From contig JAJKFJ010022284.1 in NCBI GenBank assembly GCA_027382625.1, positions 1 to 64,000 of the forward strand: a DNA stretch of 64,000 bases, given 5' to 3'. The stretch is from Tetmemena sp. SeJ-2015. Taxonomy: Eukaryota; Ciliophora; Spirotrichea; Sporadotrichida; Oxytrichidae. Positions 10,902 through 22,361 of the stretch are shown here, one piece after another. A program made the position numbers and the translations under genes. The first letter of the stretch is position 1. Each line of letters starts with the position of its first letter. The notes beneath the pieces are model-generated. The model made no database searches. It saw nothing but the letters and a program-made list of their open reading frames with translations, and was not told the DNA's origin.

Positions 10902-12558
10902 TCAGAGTATTTTTTGAATGACAACATTTGAGGATTTTCTAATACTTATATCCTCTTAATCCAATATTTGCCTTCTTATTGTTTCTTAAAGCGAGAGTTT
11001 GCGCTTCTCTCTATCAATTTGATCTTGTCTCTGTTTTATTTTAAGCCGATATCTTTCTCGGATAAATCTTTGTAGTCTTATTATTTCTAGATTTAAATAT
11101 CAAAGTTAAATTTTAAGAAAATTGCTAATTAAATGTCATTCTAAATAATTTATAATTTAAAATGTATTGTTACTTTAATTTTTCACTGTTATTTTTCAAT
11201 CTATTTAAAAAATTTAAAAGGTATGCTTCAAAGTTTAAAACAATTTAAAAATATCAATCGAATGTTCTTCTCTAAATACTTTTAGAAGTACAAGTTAGTT
11301 AAATAAGGAAAGTAAATTATTAGTTTCTAGCTTCAGACTCTTAAGTACTTCTCCAAGAGATTCTTTACCCTTCTCTCTTTCAATCCTATCCCTATTTATA
11401 TACCTTACTACAGCATCTCTGAATCTTATTTTCCTCCATTCCATAAATGCCTTTTGTAAATTAAAAAATAGAAGTATCACTCTTTTTATGGATATTATGT
11501 AATAAGTTTATCTTCGAAGCTGCTGCATTAAGTTTCAAATCAATTTTTCTTTGCTCTGCATGCATCTTCTTAAGTTTTTCAATCTCTAGTTGTTTCTACC
11601 TCTCTATAAGTTATTATCTCATCTGTTGATATAGTAATTCAACAATTAGACAATTTTAAGATATTGAACAAGCTTATTGTGTTTCTTCTGCGCAAGCCTC
11701 TCTATCAATAGCCTCTTCCTTTGCTCTGCCTGCATTGAGTGGTCTTGATACATGTAGATGAATTAATTTTGAAAATCAACGCATTTAGGGTGGTGGTCCA
11801 TAAATTGCAGAGTGGGATAGAATTAGCGAAATGTGTTAGTCCTAATTTATTTCATGGGAGGTGCTGAACTTTCTTACGGGAGTATCAGCCCACTTTGAAA
11901 TCTGAGACTACTTGATAATTGAGAATTGGGTCTAAAAGATGACTACCTGGACTGGATGGAATTTCTCCCAGATGCTATCGGTATATTTTTAGGAGAAGAA
12001 GGTGCAGTACTAGTGCCATCAAGAGACTTCACTACTATGCTTAATTATTTAGGAGAAGTAAAGTATAAGTAAATTGATAAATGATAAATATGTATATGAC
12101 GAAGTAGTACTACTCTACTCTGCGATTAAATTTTGATATCGCTTCTATTCAAATGAGACTCTCAAGTTAAGTCGTTTACCCACCATTGAAGTCTTTATAA
12201 TTTCCCTATTATAAATCTGTGAGCTCTCGGGACTTTGCCTAACTGAAGCAGAGGCTTTCTGGGCTGAGCGATTAAGATTAATCCTAGGGCTGGATTCAGA
12301 ACTGACTTTGGAGTTGAGGTTATTGTTGACTAGTTTAACCTTGATCTGTTAGTGAAGAAAGGAGAGGTTTTTGTTTTAAATAAAAACAACGATGGGTATT
12401 TTTATAACAAATATAGACAAGAGAGGTTGTAGTTGTATTGGATGCTTGAATGATTTTATTTTATCTTTACTAACTAGAATTAATGGATCCCCCAACTTCC
12501 AATACATTAATTTCCTGTTTCAGTTGTAGTTACCTTGACCATAAGTTTTGCAACCCAT
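10902..12558 (-). CDS. IQ-motif / coiled-coil protein
   Basis: The likely start is the ATG at 12558 (MGCKTYGQG; Gly2 could be myristoylated, an inference), and TGA is at 10902-10904. The N-terminal third is Ser-rich (SSESSPRINLNRSAQKAS). Around 11520-11750 is a charged coiled coil (AEQRKRLLIERLAQKK, then LIERQKQLEIEKLKKMH). Downstream are IQ-like helices (LQKAFMEWRKIRF and IIRLQRFIRERYRLKIKQ), a pattern that binds calmodulin or centrin. Two IESs were mapped, with pointers AGTACTA (12006/12106) and AACAA (11641/11667). The AT-rich stretches 11100-11280 and 12380-12530 may be further IES or intron sequence. Confidence 0.65.
11641..11666. other. IES, 26 bp, pointer AACAA
   Basis: AACAA is at 11641-11645 and 11667-11671. 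Removal joins KHNKLV to ELLYQQMRQQ inside the coiled coil. Confidence 0.75.
12006..12105. other. IES, 100 bp, pointer AGTACTA
   Basis: A seven-base repeat, AGTACTA, is at 12006-12012 and 12106-12112. Removal joins AEQSST to APSSPKNIPIASG in frame in the IQ/coiled-coil gene. Confidence 0.75.
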
Positions 12559-12904
12559 GCAAGCTATGATTTAGATTTAAAACGGAAATCGAGAATATTA
12601 AATATCATAAAAGAATTTCTATTATGGATAAGATTTACAAATAATATTTATCGTTTTTATTTGAAGAAAACTATTCTTTAATTATTTAGGACCTAGATCT
12701 TTTCAACGGCTGATGTCCTATCAATCTTTGGAGAGGGTTAAAAATGATAAAAGTAATTAAGAATGTTAATTAAGTTTACTTTAATTTTGAAGTTTTTAAA
12801 TAGGTATTTAATTTCTCCAAATTAAAAAAAAACCTTAAAAATTCAAATTTTTTTATACGACTAATTAATCCCTTTATTCTTTTTCTTCTATTTCACATTC
12901 TAAA

Positions 12905-13645
12905 ATGGAGCCATTCACTTTATACTAGCTGCTCTTTTAAAACTAAAAATTTATTAGCAGATAATTATAGCTTAGTTTGGTGATTTACCTCCAAAACTGG
13001 GAGCAGCGGTAGTCATTCGCCTGAAAGGCTAGATGTCCTGCTTTATTATAGTAGAAGGAGAAAGGAAATCATTTTAGGAGAATCTTGCTTAGTCTTTGTT
13101 ATGACTGTTTGAGGAAGATGCAGGCCCTATTTAATCATTCAAAGAAGAAGCAACTGTCGATGCTCCCCTGCTTTCAGGTAGCAAATGTCTTTATGAGAGA
13201 AAAAAACGGATTTAAGGAAATAAAAGAGCATCTTGGGTGTGAGAAAGCTGTGTCTTGAGTTTTTCAAGACTTTCTGCTGGTCAATGCTTTTTTAATTTCG
13301 ATTAAACTGATACTCATGATCTTATTCTTGAAACTTCTTCTATAAGTTTAACTCTTGCTTATCAAGATAGCTTTCATCCATTTTATTGTAATCTAAGGGC
13401 ACAAGAGATTAGGTAAAATTGTCTAAATTTTGAAGATCAGTGTTTGTTATGATCTCTTTACGAGGCATCTAGAATTTGATTGCAGAGAGCCTGGTTTGAA
13501 TTTTAAGTGGTTGTTATTATTGATTGTTGATTTGGCCAGATTGATAGTCCATGATAAGCCTTACAGATCAATTAATTATATCAACTCTTCTTCACTAGTT
13601 AAGATTTATATGCAATCATTTATGAAAAGTCAAGAATAAATATGA
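12905..13645 (+). CDS. unknown small gene, low-confidence model
   Basis: The ATG at 12905 (MEPFTLYQLLF) is followed by a break and then FGDLPPKLGAAVVIRLKGQM. A 13-bp insert between TTTG repeats near 13097 would join LAQSL to RKMQALFNHSKKKQ. The 3' part (LFTRHLEFDCREPGLNFKW, then a hydrophobic run) ends at TGA 13643-13645. No family was recognised, and the two halves could belong to different genes. Confidence 0.4.
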
Positions 13646-13742
13646 GAACTCAGATTTAAGCAAATTAAGACTATCATTATTATGATTAGATGGTAAAATG
13701 AGATGGTATCAGTAATCACATAGTAACCTCAGTCTTTGAGAC

Positions 13743-15250
13743 TCATCTTTAGGTAATTCTACCTTGGGCTCTGAAGATAAATTTTTCTATAAATATAATC
13801 AAAGAATAAGCAAACTATTTATACAATTTAATATTGCAAATAATTGCATAATATAAATTCTTTAATATTGAAAAAGATGGCAATGACTGTATTGCCTCAT
13901 TTATAAGGCTGTGAGGAGATTCAATTTCTATAGCATCTTCAAGGGATCTTGATTCTTCTTTCAATTAAGGAGTACTAGCTTCCTAAAAATATAGTATTTT
14001 AATAAGGATTTTATCCTCTTGAGTTGAAATATTGGGGATAATTAATTGATAATTCAGTTTTCTTATATTTAATGAGAATGTGACATATTGAAGACAATTT
14101 ATACTTTAAATTAAATTTTGAATAAGTTTATAAATATTTAAGCCATTAAATCTAGGCTTATTGAGAGTGCTCTTGCTTAAATTTTCATAATATATGAAGA
14201 AAAAATAGGATAAGAATGTTATTACAAAATCGCAAGATTAAACTATTTCTCTATTTATAAAATAAGCATCATTTTGTTTCTAAGTAAGGAGAAGAAGAAA
14301 AAAAAACTTTCATCATTTTTTAGCTTTCCTATTTAATAATTAATCCTATATTTTCTAAATTAATTGTAAACTATAGTCTATTAATTTTGAGCTTGAAGTT
14401 AATGATTGTGATTCTTCAGTCTCTCTTCTTCTTTTTCTTGTTAGATAATAGTACTGATGAGGCCTGGTTCTTCATCCGGATGTATCAAAAATGGGTTATC
14501 TGAATGATATCTTCTATCCTTTTCATATTTAATTTGAAAATTAGAACAAAAATAATGATAAATCCTTTGTACTCTTAGGCAGATGTGGGAAACTGAAGTT
14601 TTCCTTAAAGTCTGCTACTTTCAGTCCATTTCCTCCAATTAAAGTCCATCTCGAAACTGGTTTAAACCATCTTCTTTGAAAAAATATAGAATTAATAGAT
14701 TAAATTTATGAACTGTTGGTAACTCATCGAGGTCTTCGTGATCATCCTCTCTCGTTTAAGCATCCTGTTGTTAAAAATAAACAAAGTTACTATTTAATCT
14801 TGCTAGCAAATTAACTTAATATTTTAGGGGGATATTATTGAGTAAAAAGATACATTCATTATAACTTAATAAATAATTGAAAATATAGGCTCTATTTTGT
14901 ATTTGTTAGATGTCTTGAAGTTCCTTTATCACCTGTTGATGTTCTCCTCCAATGATTTCAAGAATTCTCTCTAACTCTTAAATCCTGGATTGAATATCTT
15001 CTTGTTCATATTAATTTCTGTGAAGCTGTTTTTTATGAGTTCTTTATTTATTGTATTATTTTAGTCTATCTTATTATTCCCATTAAGAATTTGCTACTTG
15101 AGGAAGTTCATCATCTTCATAGGCAGAAGGTGAAAAATTCATGGGCTTAGCTTGCTTCAGCTTCAATTGTTGCTTTACAAACTGTTGTTAACCCATTGTT
15201 GAGGAAGTCATTAAAGCTGTGACTCCGAGTGCTGTGAAACAGGATTTCAT
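13743..15250 (-). CDS. unknown Gln-rich, partly coiled-coil protein
   Basis: The ATG at 15250 opens MKSCFTALGVTALMTSSTMG, then a Gln/Lys-rich helix (QQQFVKQQLKLKQAKPM) and IQSRIQELERILEIIGGEH. A second MDS at 14520-14770 carries DDHEDLDELPTVHKFN and DGLKVADFKENFSFPHLP, made continuous by an IES with pointer AGTCCAT (14623/14643). The C-terminal coding end near 13900-13970 reads STPQLKEESRSLEDAIEIE, and TGA is at 13743-13745. The AT-rich interval of about 14000-14390 is probably a long IES or intron. No known domain. Confidence 0.55.
14623..14642. other. IES, 20 bp, pointer AGTCCAT
   Basis: AGTCCAT is at 14623-14629 and 14643-14649, leaving only 13 bp of unique insert. Removal joins QFRDG to LKVADFKENF and avoids a TGA. 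Confidence 0.75.
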
Positions 15251-15416
15251 CTTTGGTGGATGCTGATTCAAGTTTGTTATTATAAATTTATTATAACTTT
15301 TTAAGTTTCATCTCTACTTAAATAGTCAAAATAGTAGAACAATTACGCAGTCATATCTTTAAAATTAAACATATATGATGATATAATATAGCATATGCTT
15401 ATATTTATTATGATTT

Positions 15417-18039
15417 TCACCCCTCTTAAAATTATTATAAGTGTTTCTTTGTATCTAAAAATTATTATACCCATAGAATTTAAATCCTATAATAAGCTAA
15501 AATACTTAGTTTCAATGAATCTCTTGTCTTGGAAAATGTCTGAATCAATACTCTTAGCTAGCTACTCCTCTATCTTTCCAAAGTAAAAATATGCAGATAG
15601 TAATCCATCTAGGCTAGCTATGATATTTTTCTTATCTCTGAAATGAGAGAGAAGTTTGAGCTTTGCTTGTATGAATCATTATAAATCTTAATTTTCCGAT
15701 TAATATGTGAGAAAATGAGGACGCAAATTATATTTCTGTCCAGACAGGATCGATTGGATGAAATCCCTTAGTGACTCCTAATTAATTCTTACAATGATAA
15801 GAACATAGAAGCAACTAGCTTGCTATGACTGTGACCTAATCGCTGCAACAGCTGAAAGATTTGATGCTAATCCCTATTTCCAAAAGCTTTCAGATTTTCA
15901 AAAAGTTTCTAAAGAGAATTCACAATGATAAGAAACTTACATCAAGTAACTTCTGGAATAAGTCCTCCTTGGTAATTATAGTCATACCGAAGAATTTATA
16001 AATTTCATCTCGAAGTCGCTAGTTATCTTCTGTGAGATTAAAAAGTACTATGGTTACTTCAGAATCCTTCAACTCTGAGATTTCGTTGAAGTATGCAATT
16101 CCATGTAAAGCTCCAATTCTAACCTCATCAATCTCGTCATTCAACATGTCAATCAAAAAGTTTAGACATCTTGGTCGGATATATAAAGATATTGAAAAGA
16201 AGAAAAATTAACTAAGGGATATCTTTCTGAAGAAAAGCGAATTAACTCAGCACCTTAACTCCAGCCAGTCGAACTTCTAATTCACATAATATCATCTTCT
16301 AGTAAGAGAAGAACTACTCCTCTTATCTCATGAATTATAGCTTCTTGCTTTTCGTTTTTCTTTTACTTTTTGTCACTCTAGTTTTGAGCTTCTTAGTTTG
16401 CCGAAGATGTTTGAGGTCTTGATTAAATTTCAATGCTGCCTTTATTTTTAGGCTTCTGCAACTTCTAGTTGGCGTTATTTTTTGGACTACTACCTCCTCC
16501 TCCTCCTCCTCCTCCTCCTCCAATCTATACGAACTTTTGTATTGTTAGACTTTAATTAATACTAGGGATCTCCTTGATATCCAAAACTTTAGAGCTATAG
16601 CTCTTCTCATTTGCTTATCCAAATTATAATTCGTTGATGATTTATAAGCAGAGGTCCTTTATAGCCTTGGTTGTATACTTAGTCCTATCTGCTTCAGAAA
16701 ACTAAATCATTTAACAAATATTATGGAGAGAGCTTACACTATCGTCAGAATGCATGTAATTGCAAATCTTAACACGAAGATCGAACAGTAAACTTCTTGT
16801 CACTGAATTCTCCTCCTCAAAAGGATATCTGCAGATCTCCAATACATCATTCAATAAATTTAACTAAGTTTTAAAACTTAAAAATAATCATTTTTGTAGA
16901 ACTAGAAGAACTTTGGGAAATTCTTAATGATTTAGCTTATAACCTCGTTTCTAATTACAGCTTCCTAGTCATTCTTTAACTACTTCAAGAGACACTAAAG
17001 AGATAATTATTACATTGAAATTCATAAGAATTAAATTACTTTCAGCTTAAGTTTTTGATTCACATCAAATAAAAAGTGTTCTTCCAGTATCAGAGCAACT
17101 GAAAGTTTTATCAAGGCTTTCCTAACCCTCAAGTTACTTTAACTTCTTGTTATATTGGCTTCAATAAGTTTGGCAATGTTGGTAGAGTTTTGTGAAATAG
17201 CTTATCTTAAATTAACCATTTATTCAGATAACTCTTCATTTTCGCTTGTTTATAAAGTAGTCCCAATTTTGAGCTCTCTCGTTAAGTAAGTTAAAATCTT
17301 GACGAAAGGCAGGTGCTTTATTTTCATGTGAAATTCTTTTTCCTCTTCTCCTTCTTCAAGTTTTTGAAAGAGGTTACTGAGCAAATAAATTGAAAATTAT
17401 CAGTGTTTGGATAAAGGATAGCGACTCTGATTTGCAAATTGCGCTGAAGTTATATTTCAAATATTTCGTGCAGACTCGTAAGACTTCATCCTAAAGAAAT
17501 ATAAACCTTCCCAGAAAACGACTTACTCTGAGTGAATTAAGGATCTCGATGATATTTCTATCTATGGAGGGATTTTAGAGCATTTAGCCCATAAAGAACT
17601 CAATCAAGAAAATAGCCTTTTCAGTATTCTATTTGCACGTAAAAAGTTAAAATAGTAAGTTTTAAAGCTCTTTTCATTTTCTCAATATACTTCTTTGCCT
17701 CCTATAATCCTTGTTATATAACTGTTGGTATTTAATACTTACCATGTAAAAGCTTTAGGCTTCATGAAATGAGTGAGAGCCTGAGGCTTACTCATTATTT
17801 TAAGAGTTTGAAGCTACACTCTGTATTTTCCAAAAGAGATCTATTAGATTGTCAGCAGCAGACTGCACCAAATCTAGAATCTCTTAGTTATTAAAACGAA
17901 GCTGGTTCTTCCCTTTCTCATCAAGCTTTTACCTTTTTCTTAAGAGCTCATCATCAAAGCCTTCATCTTGTATAAGAGTTTGAGATTTTATCATGCCGCC
18001 CCCATATTTGGTCTCCTCATGTTATCTTTTCCTCAGCAT
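15417..18039 (-). CDS. INTS4: Integrator complex subunit 4 (HEAT-repeat protein)
   Basis: The start ATG at 18039 (MLRKRQHEETKYGGGM) and TGA at 15417-15419 enclose a HEAT/ARM-repeat protein. The diagnostic block is at about 15950-16180: RCLNFLIDMLNDEIDEVR, then EDNQRLRDEIYKFFGMTII, followed by LFENLKAFGNRDQHQIFQLL. This aligns by eye with human INTS4 (CLEFLVDMFNDEIEEVR and the following LLKNLTKYPTDRDSIWKCL). A poly-Glu/poly-basic linker is encoded by a (CTC)n run at about 16495-16519. INTS4 is the scaffold holding the INTS9/INTS11 cleavage module of Integrator, which processes snRNA 3' ends and attenuates transcription. One IES (pointer GGATAT) and one 32-nt intron (15909-15940) were mapped; more are likely between 16250 and 17800. 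Confidence 0.8.
15909..15940 (-). other. spliceosomal intron, 32 nt, in INTS4
   Basis: GTAAGT ... TTTAG on the minus strand. Removal joins FQKLLD to KLFENLKAF in the HEAT-repeat region. Confidence 0.7.
16177..16216. other. IES, 40 bp, pointer GGATAT, in INTS4
   Basis: GGATAT is at 16177-16182 and 16217-16222. Removal joins LQKDI to RPRCLNFLIDM, restoring the conserved INTS4 block. Confidence 0.8.
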
Positions 18040-18196
18040 TTTAATTTAAAATTGATTATAATAGTATGAAAAATCAAAATACTAATGCATATTGTTTAAA
18101 GTCTTCTAAAGGTTTAATCTTAAATAAGTTAAATATTGCAATCCGTGAGTAAAATTTAAGCTGTTTAAGTCATCTGTGGTATGATCTACACTTTGC

Positions 18197-21100
18197 TCAA
18201 TTGATGACTCTGTGTGTGACTTCGATCTTCTTAACGAATGACTCTGCCTGAGTGTCTGCGATTGCGTGAAGGATGAACTCCATTTCGCCTGGTTGAATTA
18301 CCTTAGAGTATTTTCCTGAGGAAGGCATGAAAAGCATGTCTTTACTGTGCTTTAGAGCATCCACAGTAATCTCAATAGGGTCGTTAGATTAGTTAATACC
18401 CACAAATGAGTATCCATAGGTGTCCCTAAAAAAAGGATTTAAAAAAAAACTAAAAACTTACTCTGAGAAACTGTAGACAAGCTGATAAATTCCTCTTCTG
18501 CTCACGAAGTCCTTTTGAGGTCCATTCACTTCGATATCTCTTTGAGTCACCAAGCAAGTAGCAAGACTATCTAGAGATGTTCTAGAGGCATCTTTAAATA
18601 TAGAGATTTGAAAGAACAGAGAACTTGTTGACGCAAGTGGAAAGTGAGGGTGAAAGCTTCTAGAGTCTACGTTGAAGAGGTGCTGATCGTAGCCTAAGTT
18701 TCCGAGCCATGCTCTAACTTCATCCTCACCTTTCCTTTGAATAGATTCTTAGAACCAGTGCTTCAAGCCTCTTAGAGTGATTCCTTCTGAAGTACTAAAA
18801 GTACTTGTCCAAGAATTGTCATTTAAATATTCTCTAAACATCATAAGTCTAGATTAAATTAAGAAGTTGTTCTTAAAATCAAACTCATTAAGCTTCACCC
18901 TTTCCAGTGCATCTGAAAAGAGGCTTGAATTCATCGAAGTTCAATTCTCTGCCAATAAAGAGGTCAAACTTTCTGAAGATGTCTTCAATCACACTCTCAA
19001 ATGCCTTAGTGAGATTTCCTTCTCTGTCAACTAGTGCAGTTTTGGGCTTTATTAAGGCAATATTAAAATTAGAGTTTTGAATAAGGCTTTTATTCCCAAT
19101 CTCTAGGCTTAGTCAAGAGTCCTCCAGTAGTTCTAGGGACTACTATGTATCTTCCTGGGGTAAGTTCAACCTCAAGTTCGACCTATCTATCTCTGGAGAA
19201 GTTTCTGTGATCTACTAAAGACAAACTTCCATCATCTTGAACTTTCAGAACAGCTGCACCCACATCGATGAAAGGTCTTCGAAAAGTTACTACGACTTAA
19301 TCAAAGATCATAATTATGAATAAGATAGGATTCTCTCATCCTCTTAGTGCACACCAATGAAAACCTTTGTAGTTTCCTAGACTGACAACTCAAATATGCT
19401 TTATATTCCTTATGAGAATTAATTTAGCTCATCTCTGATTCTCAAGAACTTGCCATCACATACAACTTAAAATATAAGCTCTTAGAAATCAACCAGAACC
19501 TTTAAATTAAAATATTTATGGAATAAATTCAAGCCTTTAATTATTAATATGGTTTTATTATTTTTATTTGTTGTTGTATGAATGATAGAGATTGTTGCTT
19601 TTTGTTTTTTGATTGCAAATAATCCTAAAGACTTGTGATCATCTTCATAATAAGGTATATAGAGCCGTACTTAAAATAGAAATTTTAAGAAGAAATGGTA
19701 AATTTTGGATTAACTTTTGATCGATATGACTAAGTGGCTAGTTCTATGATGAAAGCTTGAGAATAACTTTGTAAGAATTTCGACAAAGCTCCTTGATCTT
19801 TTCTAAATTCTTGCTCTCAAATAGCTAACTTAAAAGTTCAGGATTCTCGTCTGATAATTCATCTGAGACCTGCTGACTCATTTCAACATCTTGCAGTGGA
19901 TCAGAAATAGATAACACAAACTCATCTTGTCCAGAATTCAGTCCGACTTGGGTCTATAAGGCAGTAAAATATGCTCTGTACTGATCCTTTAGATAGTTCA
20001 AAGATTTTGCAACAAAAGCGGGAGACTCATCCTAAATTTTGTGTTCTCTAAGGCTTGCTTGGTAAATCAGGATCATTTTTGCCACAAAAATAATGTCTGT
20101 CCAGAACATGCATTTAATAAAGTTAAAATTACATTATAGATGGAAAATTTAACTCTTTTTGCTCTTAATTAATTGCCTCAAAACAATATAATGACTCCTA
20201 AGACACTCAAGAACATAGAAATTGAACAAATTAAGAGTCGAACTGCCATTGAATCATCTTCTTATGAATTATTATCAAACTTTTGTGAGAAGGTAGCCTC
20301 TTTCTCGATCATTTAGTGAATAAGGTGAGGAGGGATCTTCATATTTTAAACTTATCCAACGATCTGATTTATAAGCAGCATTTAATCTTAATCAAGGTAT
20401 ATTTTCTGAATTTTTCTAGAGGCATCCTTGGCAGTCACAGAGAACAAATCAATCTTAAAAGGTCTTCTAAGCAAGACACCAGAGATTCTCTCAAACATTT
20501 TCAACTCATAATACCACTTGGAGATGACTTGCTCGTAGTTAGGATCTAGCTCATCTTTATTATCTTGGCAATACAAGTATATTTGAAGAACTTGCCTCTG
20601 ATTCTAGACTCTTGCCAGTTTCTGACTCTGCAGACATTAAGAGATCTGAAGAACTTAACGAAATCTTCGAAACTCATCCAAAAAGTTCCATCTGCAGCGT
20701 CGAGAACGGGTTAAATAGCCTCCACCATTTATGGAGTCCAGAGAGTAGAGTTATCACTCCAGTCTCCATCCCATTCGAAGGCTCCCCATGGGTTTCTAAT
20801 GTTAACTAGCTTGTTTCCATAAGCCTCCTTAACTTGGATAACACTATAGGCGTGTCCTGGCACAAGTCCACCATCCTTATCAGGGCCACCAGTTTCAGTC
20901 CATCTGTCTTCTCCAGGTGTACTGGCAGATAAGAGATACCCATCAATATCAAACTGCAGCATTTCCTTGAATAGAGAGCCATTGTTGATCATAGCAATAA
21001 CCTTAGCCTGTTGGAAATCGAAGGTGGTTGAAGGGCAACCAGTAAGATCTATCATACCCTCATTAGCGAAACCTCCTCTAAGAGTGAAATAGTTTCCATG

Positions 21101-21847
21101 AAGCTTAGCATAGGCTTTCTCAACAAGAAGGACCCACATTTCGTTATCGTGAGCTCTTGAGAAGAGAGGTCCACTAAAGGGTAAGCAAGGGAAGTAATCA
21201 TCTACTGTCACTTCAACCCACTCTCCATTTTTGCAGAATTTAATACGATAGACTCCTTCGTTGTTCTTTTGCTTGGTGAGGAAAAGGTTCTCTACGAGCT
21301 TAGGTCTTTCAGCAAGAGATCCTAAGGCACACATGAACCAGCAGTTTCCAAGAGATCCCTGCTTAATATCATTAGGCTCGATATCCTCATAGAAAATTTA
21401 TAAACTTTTAGCTTAATAAAACTTCAGGTGGTCTTAAACCCTTAGCAGCGTCTACTCTCATGAATTCGTTTGCTCTTCTCCAGTGAATCTCATACTTGAA
21501 GGGATATTTCTCCTCTTCCTCGGCACTATTGCAAAGCATAAGACACCATAAATAACCCTTGACTCCAAATAAATCATCAACATTTTGTTCACATTGAAAA
21601 AGATGAAAATATCTTACCAGAATGCGCTTTAGATTATGGATATGAAATATTTATTATTTACGCTAGAATCTTGGGGTGGGAAATCAATATCGAAGAACTT
21701 GATCTTGTGTTGTTCAGTCTTAGTTTTGATCTCATCAATTTACTTGAGCTCATATGGGAAGAGCTTTAGTATACCTTCAGATTTTTGTTTTTCAGCGCTA
21801 ATTCGCTGCTTTTCCTTATTTAGTCTTTCCTGGAGTTAGGGGTTCAT
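18197..21847 (-). CDS. calpain-type cysteine protease, probably one gene split around a nested frame
   Basis: The ATG at 21847 (MNPQLQERLNKEKQRI) leads through KFFDIDFPPQDSS to the CysPc protease core at about 20600-21390. Catalytic Cys is in QGSLGNCWF, His in PGHAYSVI and Asn in RNPWG, so the triad is complete. The core closes with FRSLNVCRVRNWQ, then a C2-like stretch (YEQVISKWYYELKM). The left half (18197-19520) has FIGVHQEDERI, RRPFIDVGAAVL, LEVELTPGRYIVVPRTT and an EF-hand-like region with FRKFDLFIGRELNFDEF, ending at TGA 18197-18199. A 36-nt intron at 18426-18461 is clear. Between the halves lies an unrelated frame (19645-20312). Calpains are Ca2+-dependent regulatory proteases. That both halves form one gene is inferred from domain order. 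Confidence 0.8.
18426..18461 (-). other. spliceosomal intron, 36 nt, in calpain
   Basis: GTAAGTTTTT to TTTTTTTAG on the minus strand. Splicing joins YSFSE to DTYGYSFVGIN. Confidence 0.75.
19645..20312 (-). CDS. unknown gene lying inside the calpain locus
   Basis: From an ATG at 20312 (MIEKEATFSQKFDNNSQEDD), after one frame change near 20250, a helical protein follows: TLNLFNFYVLECLRSHYIVL, MFWTDIIFVAKMILIYQASL, FVAKSLNYLKDQYRAYFTAL and DELSDENPELLSQLFESKNL. TGA is at 19645-19647. It is on the calpain strand but shares no calpain feature and separates the protease core from the C-terminal C2-like/EF-hand part. It is either an independent small gene or an MDS block of a gene whose remainder lies elsewhere. 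Confidence 0.5.
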
Positions 21848-22361
21848 TATATCGCAATAGATATTTTATTAATTACTTAGCCCTCTAATTGACAATAAGG
21901 TAGTGGTGGTGATTGTAAAAACGCTGTACTCTTATTTAAAATAAAATAAACCTTGAACACTGGCCTTTTTTAGTTTGGAATGTTAGAATGAAGTAATAAT
22001 CGATGGTCAATGAATAATCTAATAATAAAGAAATAAGTAAAAACATAATCTGGAAGCGATTTAATGTCTAAATTGCCCATCAAGAATCCCTTATACTCTT
22101 CAGGATTTACTCATATATATATATAGTTCTATTTATGAATAAGGATAGAACAAATAAATAGATGTCTCTGGTCAAAATGAACAGCAACCTCTAATTTAGG
22201 TTTAGCCGATCGGATTCCGAACTCAGTAGGCAAATAAGGGTCTTTCTTTATAAGAAAGTAAAGAGTAAACTAACTAAAGCTTTTCTAAAAAATTTAACGC
22301 CATTCTGACAGTTAAATCTAATAAAAAGAATTAACAGATTCAAATTGACTAGAATAATTTA
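21848..22361. other. intergenic spacer between divergent genes
   Basis: AT-rich sequence between the calpain start (21847, minus) and the next start (22362, plus). It contains an (AT)n run near 22113-22123. It should carry both 5' leaders; no specific promoter element is claimed. Confidence 0.5.

Noticed and set aside
16495..16519. (CTC)n trinucleotide run as a possible mobile or regulatory repeat
   Set aside because: It encodes a Glu run in the linker of the INTS4 gene on the minus strand, which explains it.
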